Notes: a model not told the origin generated them from the sequence alone. DNA of 64,000 nucleotides from Candidatus Fermentithermobacillus carboniphilus (GCA_018208355.1 CP062796.1:173217-237216); one strand, 5' to 3'. Positions 23,403 to 33,859 are shown, counted from the first letter of the stretch. Made by a program: numbers and translations.

Positions 23403-25336
23403 TGAAAAATGCTTTTAGACAGGTAAACTTCGTAAGAACCACGTCGCAAACGCAACTTGTGACGCTGCGGCGGGCTTTAGCGGTACTCGCGTGTTTATCG
23501 TGCGTATCTCTCCTTGTGGCGCTAGCGTGGAATGATTCCATTGCCTACGCAGGAAGTTTCCTTAGCCCAGAAGGTTTTTCCCTCGCGGAGGCGTCAGGTC
23601 TGGAGACGACCGGAAAGCCGGTGCTTCCTGAGTGGCCGAAAGATTTCGGACCTTCTAAGTACGTGATAGATGGATTGCGTCACCCTGGGTACAGAGCAGT
23701 ACAGGGACCCGACGGGTATGTTTGGTGCTTCGTGTTAAGGGAAGTGCGAAGCGAGAACGGTGGTTTTTCGGAGAATAGGAGAGTTATCGGCTTCACCCAG
23801 GTCGGGCCAGATATCCAAACGGGTGGTTTTATAGAATTGGCTGCTCCAGCCGGCGAAGTGGTAGACGTGGATGTTTCGGCAGGGAACGGTGCTGTGGTTG
23901 TTTTCTGGGCGGAGAAAGTTGAGGATGAATACCATCTCTATTCCAGGACGGTATATGTCCAAGCGGGCGAAGGTGAACAAGCGCAGAGTGATGCCAAAAA
24001 CCCGGAGGTTGGAGAACCGCAGCAAAAAAGCCCGTCCGGTAACCAGGACCGGGACGACCTGGCACCTTCAGCCGGGCTTCACTTAGGAAAAACAGCCCAC
24101 CTTCTTGAGGTAAAAAGTGTGGTTACGGACGTTGCGGTCGCCGTCTCGGGCGAAGAAATCATTTACGGATGGATAGACCAGGAGGAAGGAAGGCCGGGGG
24201 TCTTCTTGTATGCAGTGGATATGAATGCTTCTGGAGATACTGCAGGAAACGGTGTGCGGATTTCAGAACGGCTCAGAGTCTCCTCCCCCGAAGTGTCGGC
24301 CAGTATATTGCGCCTTTCGCCTGCTCCCGGCGGGGCCTGGGTGACCTGGGTCCAGTCCAGAGATGTGTTTTACCAGATAATGTTGAGGGCGTATGTTGAC
24401 GGAACCTTATACCCCGAAATCGAAGTATCGACCACGACCGCGCGGGAAACATATGGGCTTATAGCCCTCACCGCAGGTGAAGATGCTGTCCACCTCGCCT
24501 TCACCAAAGGCCGCATCTTCCGAGGAGAGGTGGGAAAACCCGCCGTTACGTACGGAAAAATCACGCGCGAAGGAAAATGGGTGGTAGGACCTCTGAACGT
24601 GAACCGCGGAGAAGGCTATGCAACCTCTCCCGACATCTCGACCTATGGAAACAAGATGGCATTTGTCTGGTCGGATAATCGAACGGGTCGTCTTGGCGTA
24701 TACTGGGCGGAATTTACAGATGATGTCTTCGAGCCTTTAAATTACGGGCCCGTTACCTACTCCAACAAAGAATGTCTTTCTCCGGACATTTTCACGTTTT
24801 CCGATGGGACGAAGGTGGTCCTGTATTATGAGTGCTCGGGCGAAAGCGGAATGTTGGTAAAGGGAGTCACAAGCCGAAATCCCCGGCCGCCGGACTGGCG
24901 GTATTTCCTTGGTCTCGACATCGACCGTCCGCTACAAAGCATGGTGTTCAAGGCCGTAAATGCCTTAGCAGCTTCTCTTGTTATAACCTGTCTCGCGCTA
25001 CCAAGCGTTGCCTTCGGTGTCGTGCTTACTTTCACAGCCGAAAAACTCGGGATATTTTCTGATACGAGAGCCGGGCGTGTCCTCAAGTTCATGTTTCTGT
25101 TTGGGTGCATATTCCTCGCAAAGTCTCAGGGTAAATGGTTCTACCTGTTCGCACCGCTCCTGCCGGTGGGACTTTCGTGGGTTTCTTTCTCTATTGCCTC
25201 GGCCTCGTCGCTACTGCTCGTGCATCATCTCAGGATAGGTTATGCCGGAATCCTGCCGAGCGCCGTAGGAGGGACGTTGTACGTGTTCTTTGATACCCTT
25301 TTCTCCCTCGTCCAAAAGGGGGTGGGGTACTTTTGA
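23402..25336 (+). CDS. Unknown membrane protein with large extracytoplasmic domain, in the opp operon
   Basis: 644 residues from an ATG that overlaps the permease stop (TGATG). One hydrophobic segment near residues 25-50 leads to an exported region of about 450 residues rich in beta-strand and Trp/Gly patterns such as FVWSDNRTGRLGVYWAEF and GAWVTWVQSRDVFY, suggestive of a beta-propeller. The last 150 residues contain about four membrane helices. I do not recognise the family. Tight coupling with the permease and ATPase genes suggests a role in peptide uptake or sensing at the membrane, by context only. Confidence 0.8.
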   Translation: MKNAFRQVNFVRTTSQTQLVTLRRALAVLACLSCVSLLVALAWNDSIAYAGSFLSPEGFSLAEASGLETTGKPVLPEWPKDFGPSKYVIDGLRHPGYRAVQGPDGYVWCFVLREVRSENGGFSENRRVIGFTQVGPDIQTGGFIELAAPAGEVVDVDVSAGNGAVVVFWAEKVEDEYHLYSRTVYVQAGEGEQAQSDAKNPEVGEPQQKSPSGNQDRDDLAPSAGLHLGKTAHLLEVKSVVTDVAVAVSGEEIIYGWIDQEEGRPGVFLYAVDMNASGDTAGNGVRISERLRVSSPEVSASILRLSPAPGGAWVTWVQSRDVFYQIMLRAYVDGTLYPEIEVSTTTARETYGLIALTAGEDAVHLAFTKGRIFRGEVGKPAVTYGKITREGKWVVGPLNVNRGEGYATSPDISTYGNKMAFVWSDNRTGRLGVYWAEFTDDVFEPLNYGPVTYSNKECLSPDIFTFSDGTKVVLYYECSGESGMLVKGVTSRNPRPPDWRYFLGLDIDRPLQSMVFKAVNALAASLVITCLALPSVAFGVVLTFTAEKLGIFSDTRAGRVLKFMFLFGCIFLAKSQGKWFYLFAPLLPVGLSWVSFSIASASSLLLVHHLRIGYAGILPSAVGGTLYVFFDTLFSLVQKGVGYF

Positions 25337-25545
25337 AACGGAGTCTTTACGGGTGGCTGCTTGTGCTTGGGGAGATATTCGCGGTCTTTGCACTGGGGGT
25401 ACTTTTCGCCCTCCAGCGCAGAGGGCAACCTCTAGGGCAAAACTTCCCATCTTTTGGCTCTAAACTCATGTTCCTGGGATTGGTCACCGTCCTAGGATTG
25501 ATAGAACGCATTGTATCCAAAGGTTCCGGTCCGCGAGGAGGATAA
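25333..25545 (+). CDS. Small membrane protein of unknown function
   Basis: 70 residues with two hydrophobic helices ([20 protein letters not shown] and [15 protein letters not shown]) joined by a short polar loop, and a basic C-terminus. TTG start overlaps the stop of the preceding gene by 4 bases (TTGA), so the two are likely translated together. It lies between the unknown membrane protein and the ATPase genes of the same operon. No family is recognised. Confidence 0.65.
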   Translation: MKRSLYGWLLVLGEIFAVFALGVLFALQRRGQPLGQNFPSFGSKLMFLGLVTVLGLIERIVSKGSGPRGG

Positions 25546-25550
25546 TTAGG

Positions 25551-26561
25551 ATGCAGCAAAAAGCGTTGAAGGATTTCTCGTACCTACTCGAAGTCAAAGA
25601 TCTGAAGACGACGTTTTATACGTCCGATGGAAGAATTCCTGCGGTGGACGGCGTTTCGCTCACAGTGAAACCCGGTGAGACCCTGGGAGTAGTGGGCGAA
25701 TCCGGGTGCGGCAAGAGCGTGACGGCGCTGTCGATCATGGGCCTCATTTCCTATCCTCCTGGGCGAATAGAGGGGGGCCAAATACTGTTTGAAGGCGAAG
25801 ACCTCTTGAAGAAATCCCCTGAAGAGATGAGGGCAATAAGGGGAAACCGAATAGCCATGATATTCCAGGAACCCATGACCAGTCTGAACCCGGTTTACAC
25901 GGTGGGCGACCAGATAGGGGAGGTCTTACAGTTTCACAAGGGTTACACTAAAGTTCAGGCCCAGGAAAAGGCCGTTGAACTTTTGAGATCCGTCGGCATT
26001 CCCGAAGCCGAGAAGCGGGTCAAGCAATATCCCCACGAGATGTCCGGAGGGATGAGGCAGAGGGTCATGATCGCCATGGCACTGGCCTGCGACCCGAAAC
26101 TCTTGATAGCCGATGAGCCTACAACCGCTCTCGACGTCACGATTCAGGCTCAGATACTTGAATTGATGAAGGACATCAAAGAACGATTCGGAACGGCCAT
26201 CATGCTCATCACGCATGATCTGGGGGTGGTGGCTGAGATGGCGGATCGGGTCAGCGTCATGTACTTGGGGAGGGTGGTAGAAGAAGGGACAGCATCAGAC
26301 ATTTTCCACCATCCGAGGCATCCTTACACCCACGGGCTCCTGAGGTCTACGCCCCGACTGGGCCAGGTGGTTGCGAGACTGCACGTAATCCCCGGTGTGG
26401 TCCCTAACCCTATGTTTATGCCCACGGGCTGCAAATTCAACAACAGGTGTGAATATGCGACCGAAAAATGCCGCCAAGAAGAACCTCAGCTGGCTACAGT
26501 CGACGGAATCCATTCCGTAAGGTGCTTCCATCCCCTGGATGGTGAAGGACAGGTGATATAG
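25551..26561 (+). CDS. Oligopeptide ABC transporter ATP-binding protein (DppD/OppD type)
   Basis: 336-residue ATPase. Walker A GESGCGKS near residue 50, signature [15 protein letters not shown] near 165, Walker [13 protein letters not shown] near 187, H-loop LITHDLGV near 222. The C-terminal OppD/F extension has the cysteine cluster ([18 protein letters not shown]) seen in this family. ATG with GAGGAGG 9 bases upstream. Confidence 0.95.
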   Translation: MQQKALKDFSYLLEVKDLKTTFYTSDGRIPAVDGVSLTVKPGETLGVVGESGCGKSVTALSIMGLISYPPGRIEGGQILFEGEDLLKKSPEEMRAIRGNRIAMIFQEPMTSLNPVYTVGDQIGEVLQFHKGYTKVQAQEKAVELLRSVGIPEAEKRVKQYPHEMSGGMRQRVMIAMALACDPKLLIADEPTTALDVTIQAQILELMKDIKERFGTAIMLITHDLGVVAEMADRVSVMYLGRVVEEGTASDIFHHPRHPYTHGLLRSTPRLGQVVARLHVIPGVVPNPMFMPTGCKFNNRCEYATEKCRQEEPQLATVDGIHSVRCFHPLDGEGQVI

Positions 26562-27527
26562 ATGCAGGAATACCTCGTAGAAGTGAAAAATCTCAAAAAG
26601 TATTACCCGGTCAAGGCCGGGATATTTTCCAAGGTTAAAGCCTGGAATAAGGCCGTAGATGGAGTATCTTTCGGAATATACAGAGGGGAGACGCTGGGGC
26701 TAGTCGGGGAGAGCGGCTGCGGCAAGACCACAACCGGTAAATGTATTTTGTGTCTGGAAGAACCTACTGACGGGGAGGTCCTTTTTGAGGGGAAAAACAT
26801 TTTTGAACTCGACCGCGAAGAACTCCGCCACCTGAGAAGGGAGATGCAGATTATATTCCAGGACCCCTACGGTTCCTTGAACCCCAGGATGACGGTGGGA
26901 GACATAATAGGAGAGGCGTTCACGATCCACGGCATCGCCTCAGGCAAGGAGAGAACGGAGAAAGTTGAGGAACTCCTCGAAGTAGTGGGACTCAGCCCGT
27001 ATCACGCGAAGCGTTATCCCCACGAGTTCTCCGGGGGCCAGAGGCAGCGCATCGGGATTGCCAGGGCTCTCGCTTTACGACCCAAACTGATCGTGTGCGA
27101 CGAACCGGTCTCAGCGCTGGATGTGTCCATCCAATCCCAGATACTCAACCTCCTCAATGATTTGCAGGACAAGTTCGGCTTGACCTACCTTTTCATCGCG
27201 CACAACCTAAGCGTGGTGCAGCATATTTCCGATAGAGTCGGCGTCATGTACCTGGGAAGGCTTGTTGAACTCGCAGATAGCGACGAGCTTTATTCTTCAC
27301 CCAGGCACCCGTACACGGTGGCGCTCCTTTCGGCTGTCCCGATCCCGGACCCCGATGTCCGCAAGAAACGGATCGTGCTGGAGGGTGACGTACCGAGTTC
27401 GTTGAACCCGCCGCCCGGCTGCACGTTCCACACGAGATGCCCTAGGGCCGTTGAAGAATGCGAGAAAATTCGACCCGAGTGGAGAGAGGTTTCACCTGGC
27501 CATTTCGTTGCGTGCCACCTTGTGTGA
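26562..27527 (+). CDS. Oligopeptide ABC transporter ATP-binding protein (DppF/OppF type)
   Basis: 321 residues, partner ATPase of the preceding protein; its ATG directly follows the preceding stop. Walker [10 protein letters not shown] near residue 49, signature [15 protein letters not shown] near 153, Walker [12 protein letters not shown]-loop FIAHNLSVV. The C-terminal cysteine cluster ([16 protein letters not shown]) is present. It is the last gene of the operon and is followed by a large hairpin. Confidence 0.95.
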   Translation: MQEYLVEVKNLKKYYPVKAGIFSKVKAWNKAVDGVSFGIYRGETLGLVGESGCGKTTTGKCILCLEEPTDGEVLFEGKNIFELDREELRHLRREMQIIFQDPYGSLNPRMTVGDIIGEAFTIHGIASGKERTEKVEELLEVVGLSPYHAKRYPHEFSGGQRQRIGIARALALRPKLIVCDEPVSALDVSIQSQILNLLNDLQDKFGLTYLFIAHNLSVVQHISDRVGVMYLGRLVELADSDELYSSPRHPYTVALLSAVPIPDPDVRKKRIVLEGDVPSSLNPPPGCTFHTRCPRAVEECEKIRPEWREVSPGHFVACHLV

Positions 27528-27576
27528 GGATTCCCTCAATGAGTGAGAAACCATAGAGTATTTCGCACTCGGGCAG

Positions 27577-27650
27577 ACCCGGGATGGGGTGCAGGAGTCA
27601 TGTAATGATGGAGGCCACCTGGTTCCTGCAGGTCCCGTCCCGGGTTTAGT
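27577..27650 (+). terminator. long hairpin at the end of the first opp operon
   Basis: Arms of about 20 bases pair with one small bulge: ACCCGGGATGGG... (from 27577) with ...CCCGTCCCGGGT (ending 27645), plus an inner TGCAGGA / TCCTGCA match. TTAGTTT follows. It probably terminates the opp transcript; the T-run is poor. The miaB promoter starts at 27651, right after it. Confidence 0.55.
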
Positions 27651-27679
27651 TTGTGCCGGAAGGGAAACCCCCGTATAAT
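27651..27679 (+). promoter_or_regulatory. sigma-A promoter of miaB
   Basis: TTGTGC (27651-27656), a 17-base spacer and a perfect TATAAT (27674-27679). Initiation near 27686 supports the ATG at 27702 as the miaB start, because the longer open frame from 27651 would not be transcribed from here. Confidence 0.7.
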
Positions 27680-27701
27680 AGAAAAAAATAGTGGAGCTGA
27701 G

Positions 27702-29120
27702 ATGCTCTCCAGTAAACTCGATACAGGTGGTACTGACGTGGCATCGGGAGAAATCCGCTACTACATCGAGACTTTCGGTTGTCAGATGAACCAGAGGGAT
27801 TCTGAGACCATCGCGGGCCTCCTTGAAACGCGGGGGATGAAGCCTGCCGAAAATCCCCGTGAAGCCGATGTCGTGGTGGTAAATACCTGCGCAGTGAGGC
27901 AGGCTGCCGAGAGGAAAGTGTGGTCAAGGCTGGGCGAAATCGCCGCAATGAAACCCAACGGACGGGAACCGGTGATAGTGCTGGCGGGGTGCATGGCGCA
28001 GTTGCCCGAGACTCTTGAACGAGTGAAGGACAAAGTCCCGTACGTAAATGTGCTCACGGGACCAGGTCAGCTCGATAAAATCCCGAGACTGGTAGAAGAG
28101 GCTATGGACGCCAAAACTCGGGGTGTAGCTTTTCAAGGTCCTCTTGTGGCAGTGTCTCCCAGGCGAACCGAGGCGGAACGTTCCGAGTCTACCCAGGTCC
28201 TTCCTGAGAATCTTCCGAGGGTGAAAGTCCCCGGGGTTAGCGCTTACGTGACGATTATGTACGGGTGTGACAATTTCTGCACTTATTGTATAGTCCCGTT
28301 TGTCCGCGGTCCCCAGGTGTCCAGGGACCCCCGGTCAGTCATCGACGAAGTGGAGCGACTAGCACAGGAAGGGTACAAAGAAGTCACCCTCCTTGGCCAG
28401 AACGTCAACGCTTACGGGCATGACCTTGGAGGAAATTATGATTTCGGGGATCTTCTGGCAGACCTTGACAAGGTGCCGGGATTACTGAGGATAAGGTACG
28501 CCACTTCTCACCCGCGGGATTTTACCCCGAAAATGGTGGATATAATACGAGACTCGGAAAAAATCTGCGAGCACTTCCACCTGCCAGTCCAGTCTGGATC
28601 GAACCGGATATTGAAGGCCATGCACAGGGGGTATACCCGCGAGCGTTACCTAGAACTTGTAGAGTACATTAAGAGTCAAATACCAGGTGCATCAGTAACC
28701 ACAGATATAATCGTGGGTTTCCCGGGCGAAACCGAGGAAGATTTCCAGGATACTCTGGACCTTGTGAGACAATGCAGGTTTGACGGTGCTTTCACGTTCA
28801 TCTTCTCACCAAGGCAGGGAACGGCTGCCGCAAAAATGGAAGGCCAGATCCCTCATGAAGAGAAATCCCGGAGACTGGAGAGGCTTGTGGAGGTCCAGAA
28901 CAGTATAACGCGAGAAAACAACCGGAGGTTTCTCGGGAAGACCGTGGAGATCCTCGTGGAGGGTCCCGATGAGAGAGAGCCGGAGCATTTCCGCGGCCGC
29001 ACCCGGACGAACCGGATGGTCATCTGCACCTCGGGTAAGGCCGAACCCGGCCAGCTCGTACATGTACGCATCCAGGAAGTGGGCACGTGGTACCTGAAAG
29101 GGCCCATGGCCCAAGATTGA
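27702..29120 (+). CDS. miaB: tRNA-2-methylthio-N6-isopentenyladenosine synthase MiaB
   Basis: Radical-SAM methylthiotransferase that modifies i6A37 made by MiaA. 472 residues from ATG 27702. The N-terminal UPF0004 domain has ETFGCQMNQRDSE and NTCAVRQAAERK (Fe-S cysteines), the radical-SAM motif is YGCDNFCTYCIVPFVRG near residue 187, and a TRAM domain closes the protein. mutS and mutL follow, then miaA, the enzyme of the preceding step. Confidence 0.97.
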   Translation: MLSSKLDTGGTDVASGEIRYYIETFGCQMNQRDSETIAGLLETRGMKPAENPREADVVVVNTCAVRQAAERKVWSRLGEIAAMKPNGREPVIVLAGCMAQLPETLERVKDKVPYVNVLTGPGQLDKIPRLVEEAMDAKTRGVAFQGPLVAVSPRRTEAERSESTQVLPENLPRVKVPGVSAYVTIMYGCDNFCTYCIVPFVRGPQVSRDPRSVIDEVERLAQEGYKEVTLLGQNVNAYGHDLGGNYDFGDLLADLDKVPGLLRIRYATSHPRDFTPKMVDIIRDSEKICEHFHLPVQSGSNRILKAMHRGYTRERYLELVEYIKSQIPGASVTTDIIVGFPGETEEDFQDTLDLVRQCRFDGAFTFIFSPRQGTAAAKMEGQIPHEEKSRRLERLVEVQNSITRENNRRFLGKTVEILVEGPDEREPEHFRGRTRTNRMVICTSGKAEPGQLVHVRIQEVGTWYLKGPMAQD

Positions 29121-29139
29121 GGTTACCGGGACCCTTTTC

Positions 29140-31935
29140 TTGGGGATGCAGGAGAGAACGGAGGCTCTCGCTGAATTGAAAGACGCCACCCCCATGATGA
29201 ACCAGTATAGAACCCTAAAAGCCCGGTATAAGGATGCTCTTCTTTTTTTCAGGCTGGGCGACTTCTACGAGTTGTTCTACGAAGATGCAGAGGTCGGTTC
29301 GAGAGAACTGGGGATCGCGCTCACGAGCAGGGATGCCGGGGAAGGCAAGAGGGCGCCCATGTGCGGCGTGCCGTACCACTCGGTCGACGATTACATAAAA
29401 GTCCTCATCGATAAAGGCTACAAAGTTGCCATCTGCGAGCAACTGGAAGACCCGGCTCTTGCGAAAGGATTGGTTCGCCGAGGCGTGGTCCGGGTCATTA
29501 CGCCGGGAACCTACTGGGAGGGTGCCGAAAGCGACCGGGCTTCCTACATTGCCTGCGTCACTTTAAGTGGCGGCCCTAAAAAGGAAAAGGCAGCGGGTTT
29601 ATGCGCGTGCGACCTTTCGACCGGGCAAGTCCTCCTGGCCCACTTTTCCGACGAGGGCGAGCTACCAGGCAGGGGCGGTTTTGGTGAGAGACCCCGGGTT
29701 TTCGACAGGCTCCTCGAAGAGATGGCGCGGCTTCTGCCTAAAGAGTGCGTGCTCCCGGATACTCTTTATGGCACTCGTTTTACGGAGGCTCTTCAAAAGA
29801 AGGTGCCGGGACTGTATCTATCCAGGCTTGAACAGGATGACCTTTCCGAACCAGAACGGATCGCAATGGAGATCTACGGCCAAAACGCTGCGCAGAACCT
29901 CAAAGCAAAATGCTCTCCTGAGACCTATAGAGCATTTCTGGGACTTCTAGGTTACATAAAGTCGACCCAGATGCTCGATCTCAGGCACCTCAAGGAACCA
30001 TACTTCTACCTCGAAGAGGCGTTCTTAGAGATGGACCAGTCCACCAGGCGAAATCTGGAGCTCACGCAGAGGCTGCAGGGAGGCTCTTACGGTTCTCTGG
30101 CCTGGGCGTTGGACAGGTGCTGCACGGCCATGGGTTCAAGGCTCTTAAAGCAGTGGATAGAGAGGCCACTTTGGGACGCTTCCAGGATCAGGGACAGGCT
30201 CGATGCCGTGGATGAACTGTACAGCGACGCCGCCCTCCGGATGAAGATTCGCAAGTCCCTGTCAGAGATAAGGGACCTCGAGCGTCTGGTCACGAAGATA
30301 GCCTACAAGTCGTGCAATGCCAGGGACCTTGTGTCTTTGGCTTCTTCGCTCAACAGGGTCCCGGCAATAAAAGAGGCTTTGGCGCAAGCATCGGCGAGCC
30401 TTCTTGTGAGGATATCCGAAGACCTCGATCATGTACCCGAAGTGGTCGAGGCCATCGAAAAAGCCATAGCAGACGACCCTCCCGTGTCGCTGACAGAAGG
30501 GGGTATCATCCGCCAGGGTTATAGCAAAGAGGTAGATGAGCTCCGGGATCTGGCATCCGGCGGTAAGAAGTGGATGCTGGAGCTCGAGGCAAAAGAGAGG
30601 GACAGGACCGGGATAAAATCCCTGAAGGTCGGCTACAACCGGGTATTCGGATACTACATAGAAGTAACCAAATCCAACCTGGACATGGTCCCTCCGGAGT
30701 ACATACGCAAGCAGACTCTCGTCTCATCCGAAAGATTCGTGACTCCCGAGCTCAAGGAAAAGGAAACCGCCATCCTGGGGGCTGAGGAGAAACTCTTCAA
30801 GGAAGAGTACAGGCTATTCTGTGAGATAAGAGATTTCGTTGAAACGCGTATCCGGCGCATCCAGAAAACCGCCCAGGCGGTCGCCGAGCTCGACGTGCTG
30901 GCTGATTTTGCTGAGATCGCTGCGATATACGGCTACGTGAGACCCGAGGTTAGCCAGGAAGGCCCCATATGCATCAAGGAAGGCAGGCATCCTGTACTGG
31001 AAAGAATTCTTCCTGCAGGGACCTTTGTCCCCAACGACCTCACTCTCGATGACAAAGAACGGGTCCTCATAATCACGGGGCCAAATATGGGCGGCAAATC
31101 CACTTACTGCAGGCAGGCCGCCCTCATAGTCCTCATGGCGCAGATGGGCTCTTTCGTCCCGTGCAAATCCTGCTCGATCTCGTGCGTGGACCGGATCTTC
31201 GCCCGGGTGGGAGCATACGACGATCTTGTCCTCGGGCAGTCCACGTTCATGGTGGAGATGTCGGAGGTATCCAGGATCCTCAAGGGCGCAACTTCCAGGA
31301 GCCTTGTCATCCTCGACGAGATAGGGAGGGGGACCAGTACCTTCGACGGACTATCCGTGGCATGGGCGGTGGTAGAACATCTTTCAGACGAAAAAAACAT
31401 AGGAGCCAGGGCTCTTGTAGCCACTCACTATCGCGAACTGACCCTATTGTCCGACTTGAAGCCGGGGATCGCCAACTACCACGTGACGGTGAAACGGTCG
31501 GGCGAGGACGTTATTTTCTTGCGGAAAGTCGCACGGGGGGTATCGGAAGGTAGTTTCGGAATCGACGTGGCAGCCATGGCGGGCCTCCCGCAGAAAGTTG
31601 TCACGCGGGCAAGAGAGATCCTTTCTGCGCTCGAGGCCGAAGCCAGAAGAGGTGGTCGTTGGAAGAAAGGGATCCTGGGACAGGTCGCGTCGCGGAGCCT
31701 GGGTCAGGAGTTCTACCTGGCTACCGGCATGAAGGTACCTGGACAGAATCCTCTTTTTCTCACCCAGTCCGAACCGGGACGAGTTTGTGGCCTTAGTCCG
31801 GTCCAGGACTCGGTCCTTTCGGAAATAATGAGTCTAGACCTGGATAATATGACGCCTCTAGAGGCTCTCCACAAACTTTACGAGTTGAAAAGGAAACTCG
31901 AGGAGGGGGCAGGCTTGAACCGTGACGGGGCATAA
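29140..31935 (+). CDS. mutS: DNA mismatch repair protein MutS
   Basis: Mismatch-recognition ATPase. The N-terminal mismatch-binding domain has TPMMNQYRTLKARYKDALLF and RLGDFYELF (the mismatch-probing Phe-x-Glu element). The ATPase domain has Walker A GPNMGGKSTYCRQ near residue 646, then LDEIGRGTSTFDG and ATHYREL. 931 residues from TTG at 29140; the ATG at 29146 or a TTG at 29176 are alternatives because no ribosome site is ideal. mutL overlaps its 3' end by 14 bases. Confidence 0.97.
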   Translation: MGMQERTEALAELKDATPMMNQYRTLKARYKDALLFFRLGDFYELFYEDAEVGSRELGIALTSRDAGEGKRAPMCGVPYHSVDDYIKVLIDKGYKVAICEQLEDPALAKGLVRRGVVRVITPGTYWEGAESDRASYIACVTLSGGPKKEKAAGLCACDLSTGQVLLAHFSDEGELPGRGGFGERPRVFDRLLEEMARLLPKECVLPDTLYGTRFTEALQKKVPGLYLSRLEQDDLSEPERIAMEIYGQNAAQNLKAKCSPETYRAFLGLLGYIKSTQMLDLRHLKEPYFYLEEAFLEMDQSTRRNLELTQRLQGGSYGSLAWALDRCCTAMGSRLLKQWIERPLWDASRIRDRLDAVDELYSDAALRMKIRKSLSEIRDLERLVTKIAYKSCNARDLVSLASSLNRVPAIKEALAQASASLLVRISEDLDHVPEVVEAIEKAIADDPPVSLTEGGIIRQGYSKEVDELRDLASGGKKWMLELEAKERDRTGIKSLKVGYNRVFGYYIEVTKSNLDMVPPEYIRKQTLVSSERFVTPELKEKETAILGAEEKLFKEEYRLFCEIRDFVETRIRRIQKTAQAVAELDVLADFAEIAAIYGYVRPEVSQEGPICIKEGRHPVLERILPAGTFVPNDLTLDDKERVLIITGPNMGGKSTYCRQAALIVLMAQMGSFVPCKSCSISCVDRIFARVGAYDDLVLGQSTFMVEMSEVSRILKGATSRSLVILDEIGRGTSTFDGLSVAWAVVEHLSDEKNIGARALVATHYRELTLLSDLKPGIANYHVTVKRSGEDVIFLRKVARGVSEGSFGIDVAAMAGLPQKVVTRAREILSALEAEARRGGRWKKGILGQVASRSLGQEFYLATGMKVPGQNPLFLTQSEPGRVCGLSPVQDSVLSEIMSLDLDNMTPLEALHKLYELKRKLEEGAGLNRDGA

Positions 31936-33820
31936 CCACAGAATACGCAAACTCGACCCTGTAATCTCCAGCCAGATAGCGGCCGGTGAAGTGGTGGAGC
32001 GGCCCGCCTCGGTAGTGAAAGAGCTCGTTGAGAACTCGATCGATGCTGGTGCACGGCGGATCATCGTAGAGATCGAGGGAGGTGGCCTCTCCTTAATAAG
32101 GGTTTCCGATGACGGCTCAGGTATGTCAAAAGAAGATGCCCTGATGTCCCTGGAGAGGTTTGCAACCTCAAAACTTTCGGGGATAGATGATCTCCAGCGT
32201 ATCAAAACCCTCGGTTTTCGTGGAGAAGCACTGCCTTCGATTGCCGCATGTTCCAGGCTGACTCTAGAGACCATGGCCCAGGGAGGATTGGCGGGGGTCC
32301 GAATTCGCGTGGAGGGAGGGAAAGTGGCAGAAGTTTCCGAGGTAGGGCTTCCTCCTGGGACCACTGTCACCGTTGAAGACCTTTTCTACAACACGCCGGC
32401 CCGGCTGAAGTTCATGAAATCCGAAGCTCGTGAGAGAGAGGCCATCATCGAGGTGGTGGAAAGGCTTGCCCTGGCCTGGCCTTGTATATCTTTCATATTG
32501 AAATCAGGCACGAGGATAGTGTTCAGCACCAACGGAAAAGGGCTGCGGAGCGCGCTGGCAGACATTTTCGGCCCGGAGGCCCTTGAAGCGATGGTCCCAA
32601 TGGAAGCCGCTGAAGATGAGGCCGAAAATTCGGGAAAGTTGGAACCAGGCCGAGAGCTTGGGGGAGGAACCGGCAGGCCCTCGGGTTTGAAATTCTATAA
32701 GGTTTCGGGCTTCTTGGGTCTGCCGAATCTTTACCGGAGGCAGAAGGACAGGCAGATTTTTTCGGTGAACTCGCGTCCGGTCAGGAATCAGCTTCTGGGG
32801 TGGGCGCTCGACTCTGCATTCCTCGGACTCATTCCTCCCAAAACTTATCCCGTGGCGGTTCTAAACGTCGAAGTACCTCTGGAGGAGGTCGATGTAAACG
32901 TCCACCCTACTAAAGCCGAAGTCAAGTTCAGGGATGAGAGAAAAGTGAAGCATCTTATCACGGAAGGAGCACGGCGGGCGTTATCAAAGGCCGGTTTTTC
33001 TTCGCTCCAAGGTACTGGTGAAAAATGGGACCCAAATCTTGAGGTCTGGAGACCAGGGCCCCGGGCGGAGGTGAAGGAACCGCCCGCCATTTTCGATTTC
33101 GGGGTTGCCCCGGGTAATGACAAGAATCTATTCTCAACACAGGTCCTGGTAGAAGACAGTGCGAGCGTCGGAGAACCCCGCGATGTGTCACGATGGGAAG
33201 ATCAGACACGGACTACCGGCAGCGGATGGGAACGAGAGGAACCATCTCTTCCTCCAGGTTGGGAATACCTGGGTGCGCTACGTGATACTTATCTCCTGGT
33301 CAAGACCGAATCTTCCCTTTTAGTGATAGACAAGCATGCCCTGGCCGAAAGTCTTGCGTATCATGCCCTTTGCCAGCGCAAGAGTGGGTCGCAGGAACTC
33401 CTGGTCCCGGAAATGGTGCGCCTGGGACCGAGAGAAGCCGACCTTTACGAAGAGTGCGAAGTAGCGCTGGAGGCAACCGGCTTTGGTTCCCGGTGTGTGG
33501 GAAGCAGGACGATCCTGGTGAACAGGGTCCCCGTAATACTGGGCAAGCCTCTTCCCCCGGGAGCACTCAAGGATGTCCTCCAAGAGCTTTCCAAAGACAG
33601 GGAGCGTAATGTTTCACCCGAGCGTATCCTCGCCTCGGTGCAGATATCCCTGGCGGCGTGTCACTCATCAGTCAGGGCAAGAGAGCCTCTGACAAGAGAA
33701 GAGGCCCTGACTCTCATAAACGCGTATTATAGGTTCCCCAACGCGGGCACGTGCCCCCACGGAAGACCTACTGTCAAGGAGATTCCCATAAGAGAGCTTG
33801 ATAGCTTTTTCGGAAGATGA
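31922..33820 (+). CDS. mutL: DNA mismatch repair protein MutL
   Basis: GHKL ATPase that links MutS to strand removal. N-terminal motifs: SQIAAGEVVERPASVVKELV, SIDAGA, DDGSGM and ATSKL, with FRGEALPSI. The C-terminal endonuclease region of about 190 residues ends with ACHSSVRAREPLT and CPHGRPT, but I could not find the standard DQHAxxER motif: the corresponding segment reads IDKHALAESL. The endonuclease activity may therefore be altered. GTG at 31922 lies inside the mutS end with GAGGAGGGGG upstream. Confidence 0.96.
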   Translation: MTGHNHRIRKLDPVISSQIAAGEVVERPASVVKELVENSIDAGARRIIVEIEGGGLSLIRVSDDGSGMSKEDALMSLERFATSKLSGIDDLQRIKTLGFRGEALPSIAACSRLTLETMAQGGLAGVRIRVEGGKVAEVSEVGLPPGTTVTVEDLFYNTPARLKFMKSEAREREAIIEVVERLALAWPCISFILKSGTRIVFSTNGKGLRSALADIFGPEALEAMVPMEAAEDEAENSGKLEPGRELGGGTGRPSGLKFYKVSGFLGLPNLYRRQKDRQIFSVNSRPVRNQLLGWALDSAFLGLIPPKTYPVAVLNVEVPLEEVDVNVHPTKAEVKFRDERKVKHLITEGARRALSKAGFSSLQGTGEKWDPNLEVWRPGPRAEVKEPPAIFDFGVAPGNDKNLFSTQVLVEDSASVGEPRDVSRWEDQTRTTGSGWEREEPSLPPGWEYLGALRDTYLLVKTESSLLVIDKHALAESLAYHALCQRKSGSQELLVPEMVRLGPREADLYEECEVALEATGFGSRCVGSRTILVNRVPVILGKPLPPGALKDVLQELSKDRERNVSPERILASVQISLAACHSSVRAREPLTREEALTLINAYYRFPNAGTCPHGRPTVKEIPIRELDSFFGR

Positions 33821-33859
33821 ATGTAAGCACATTTTAGGGAGTCGCTTTACTGCCAGAAC

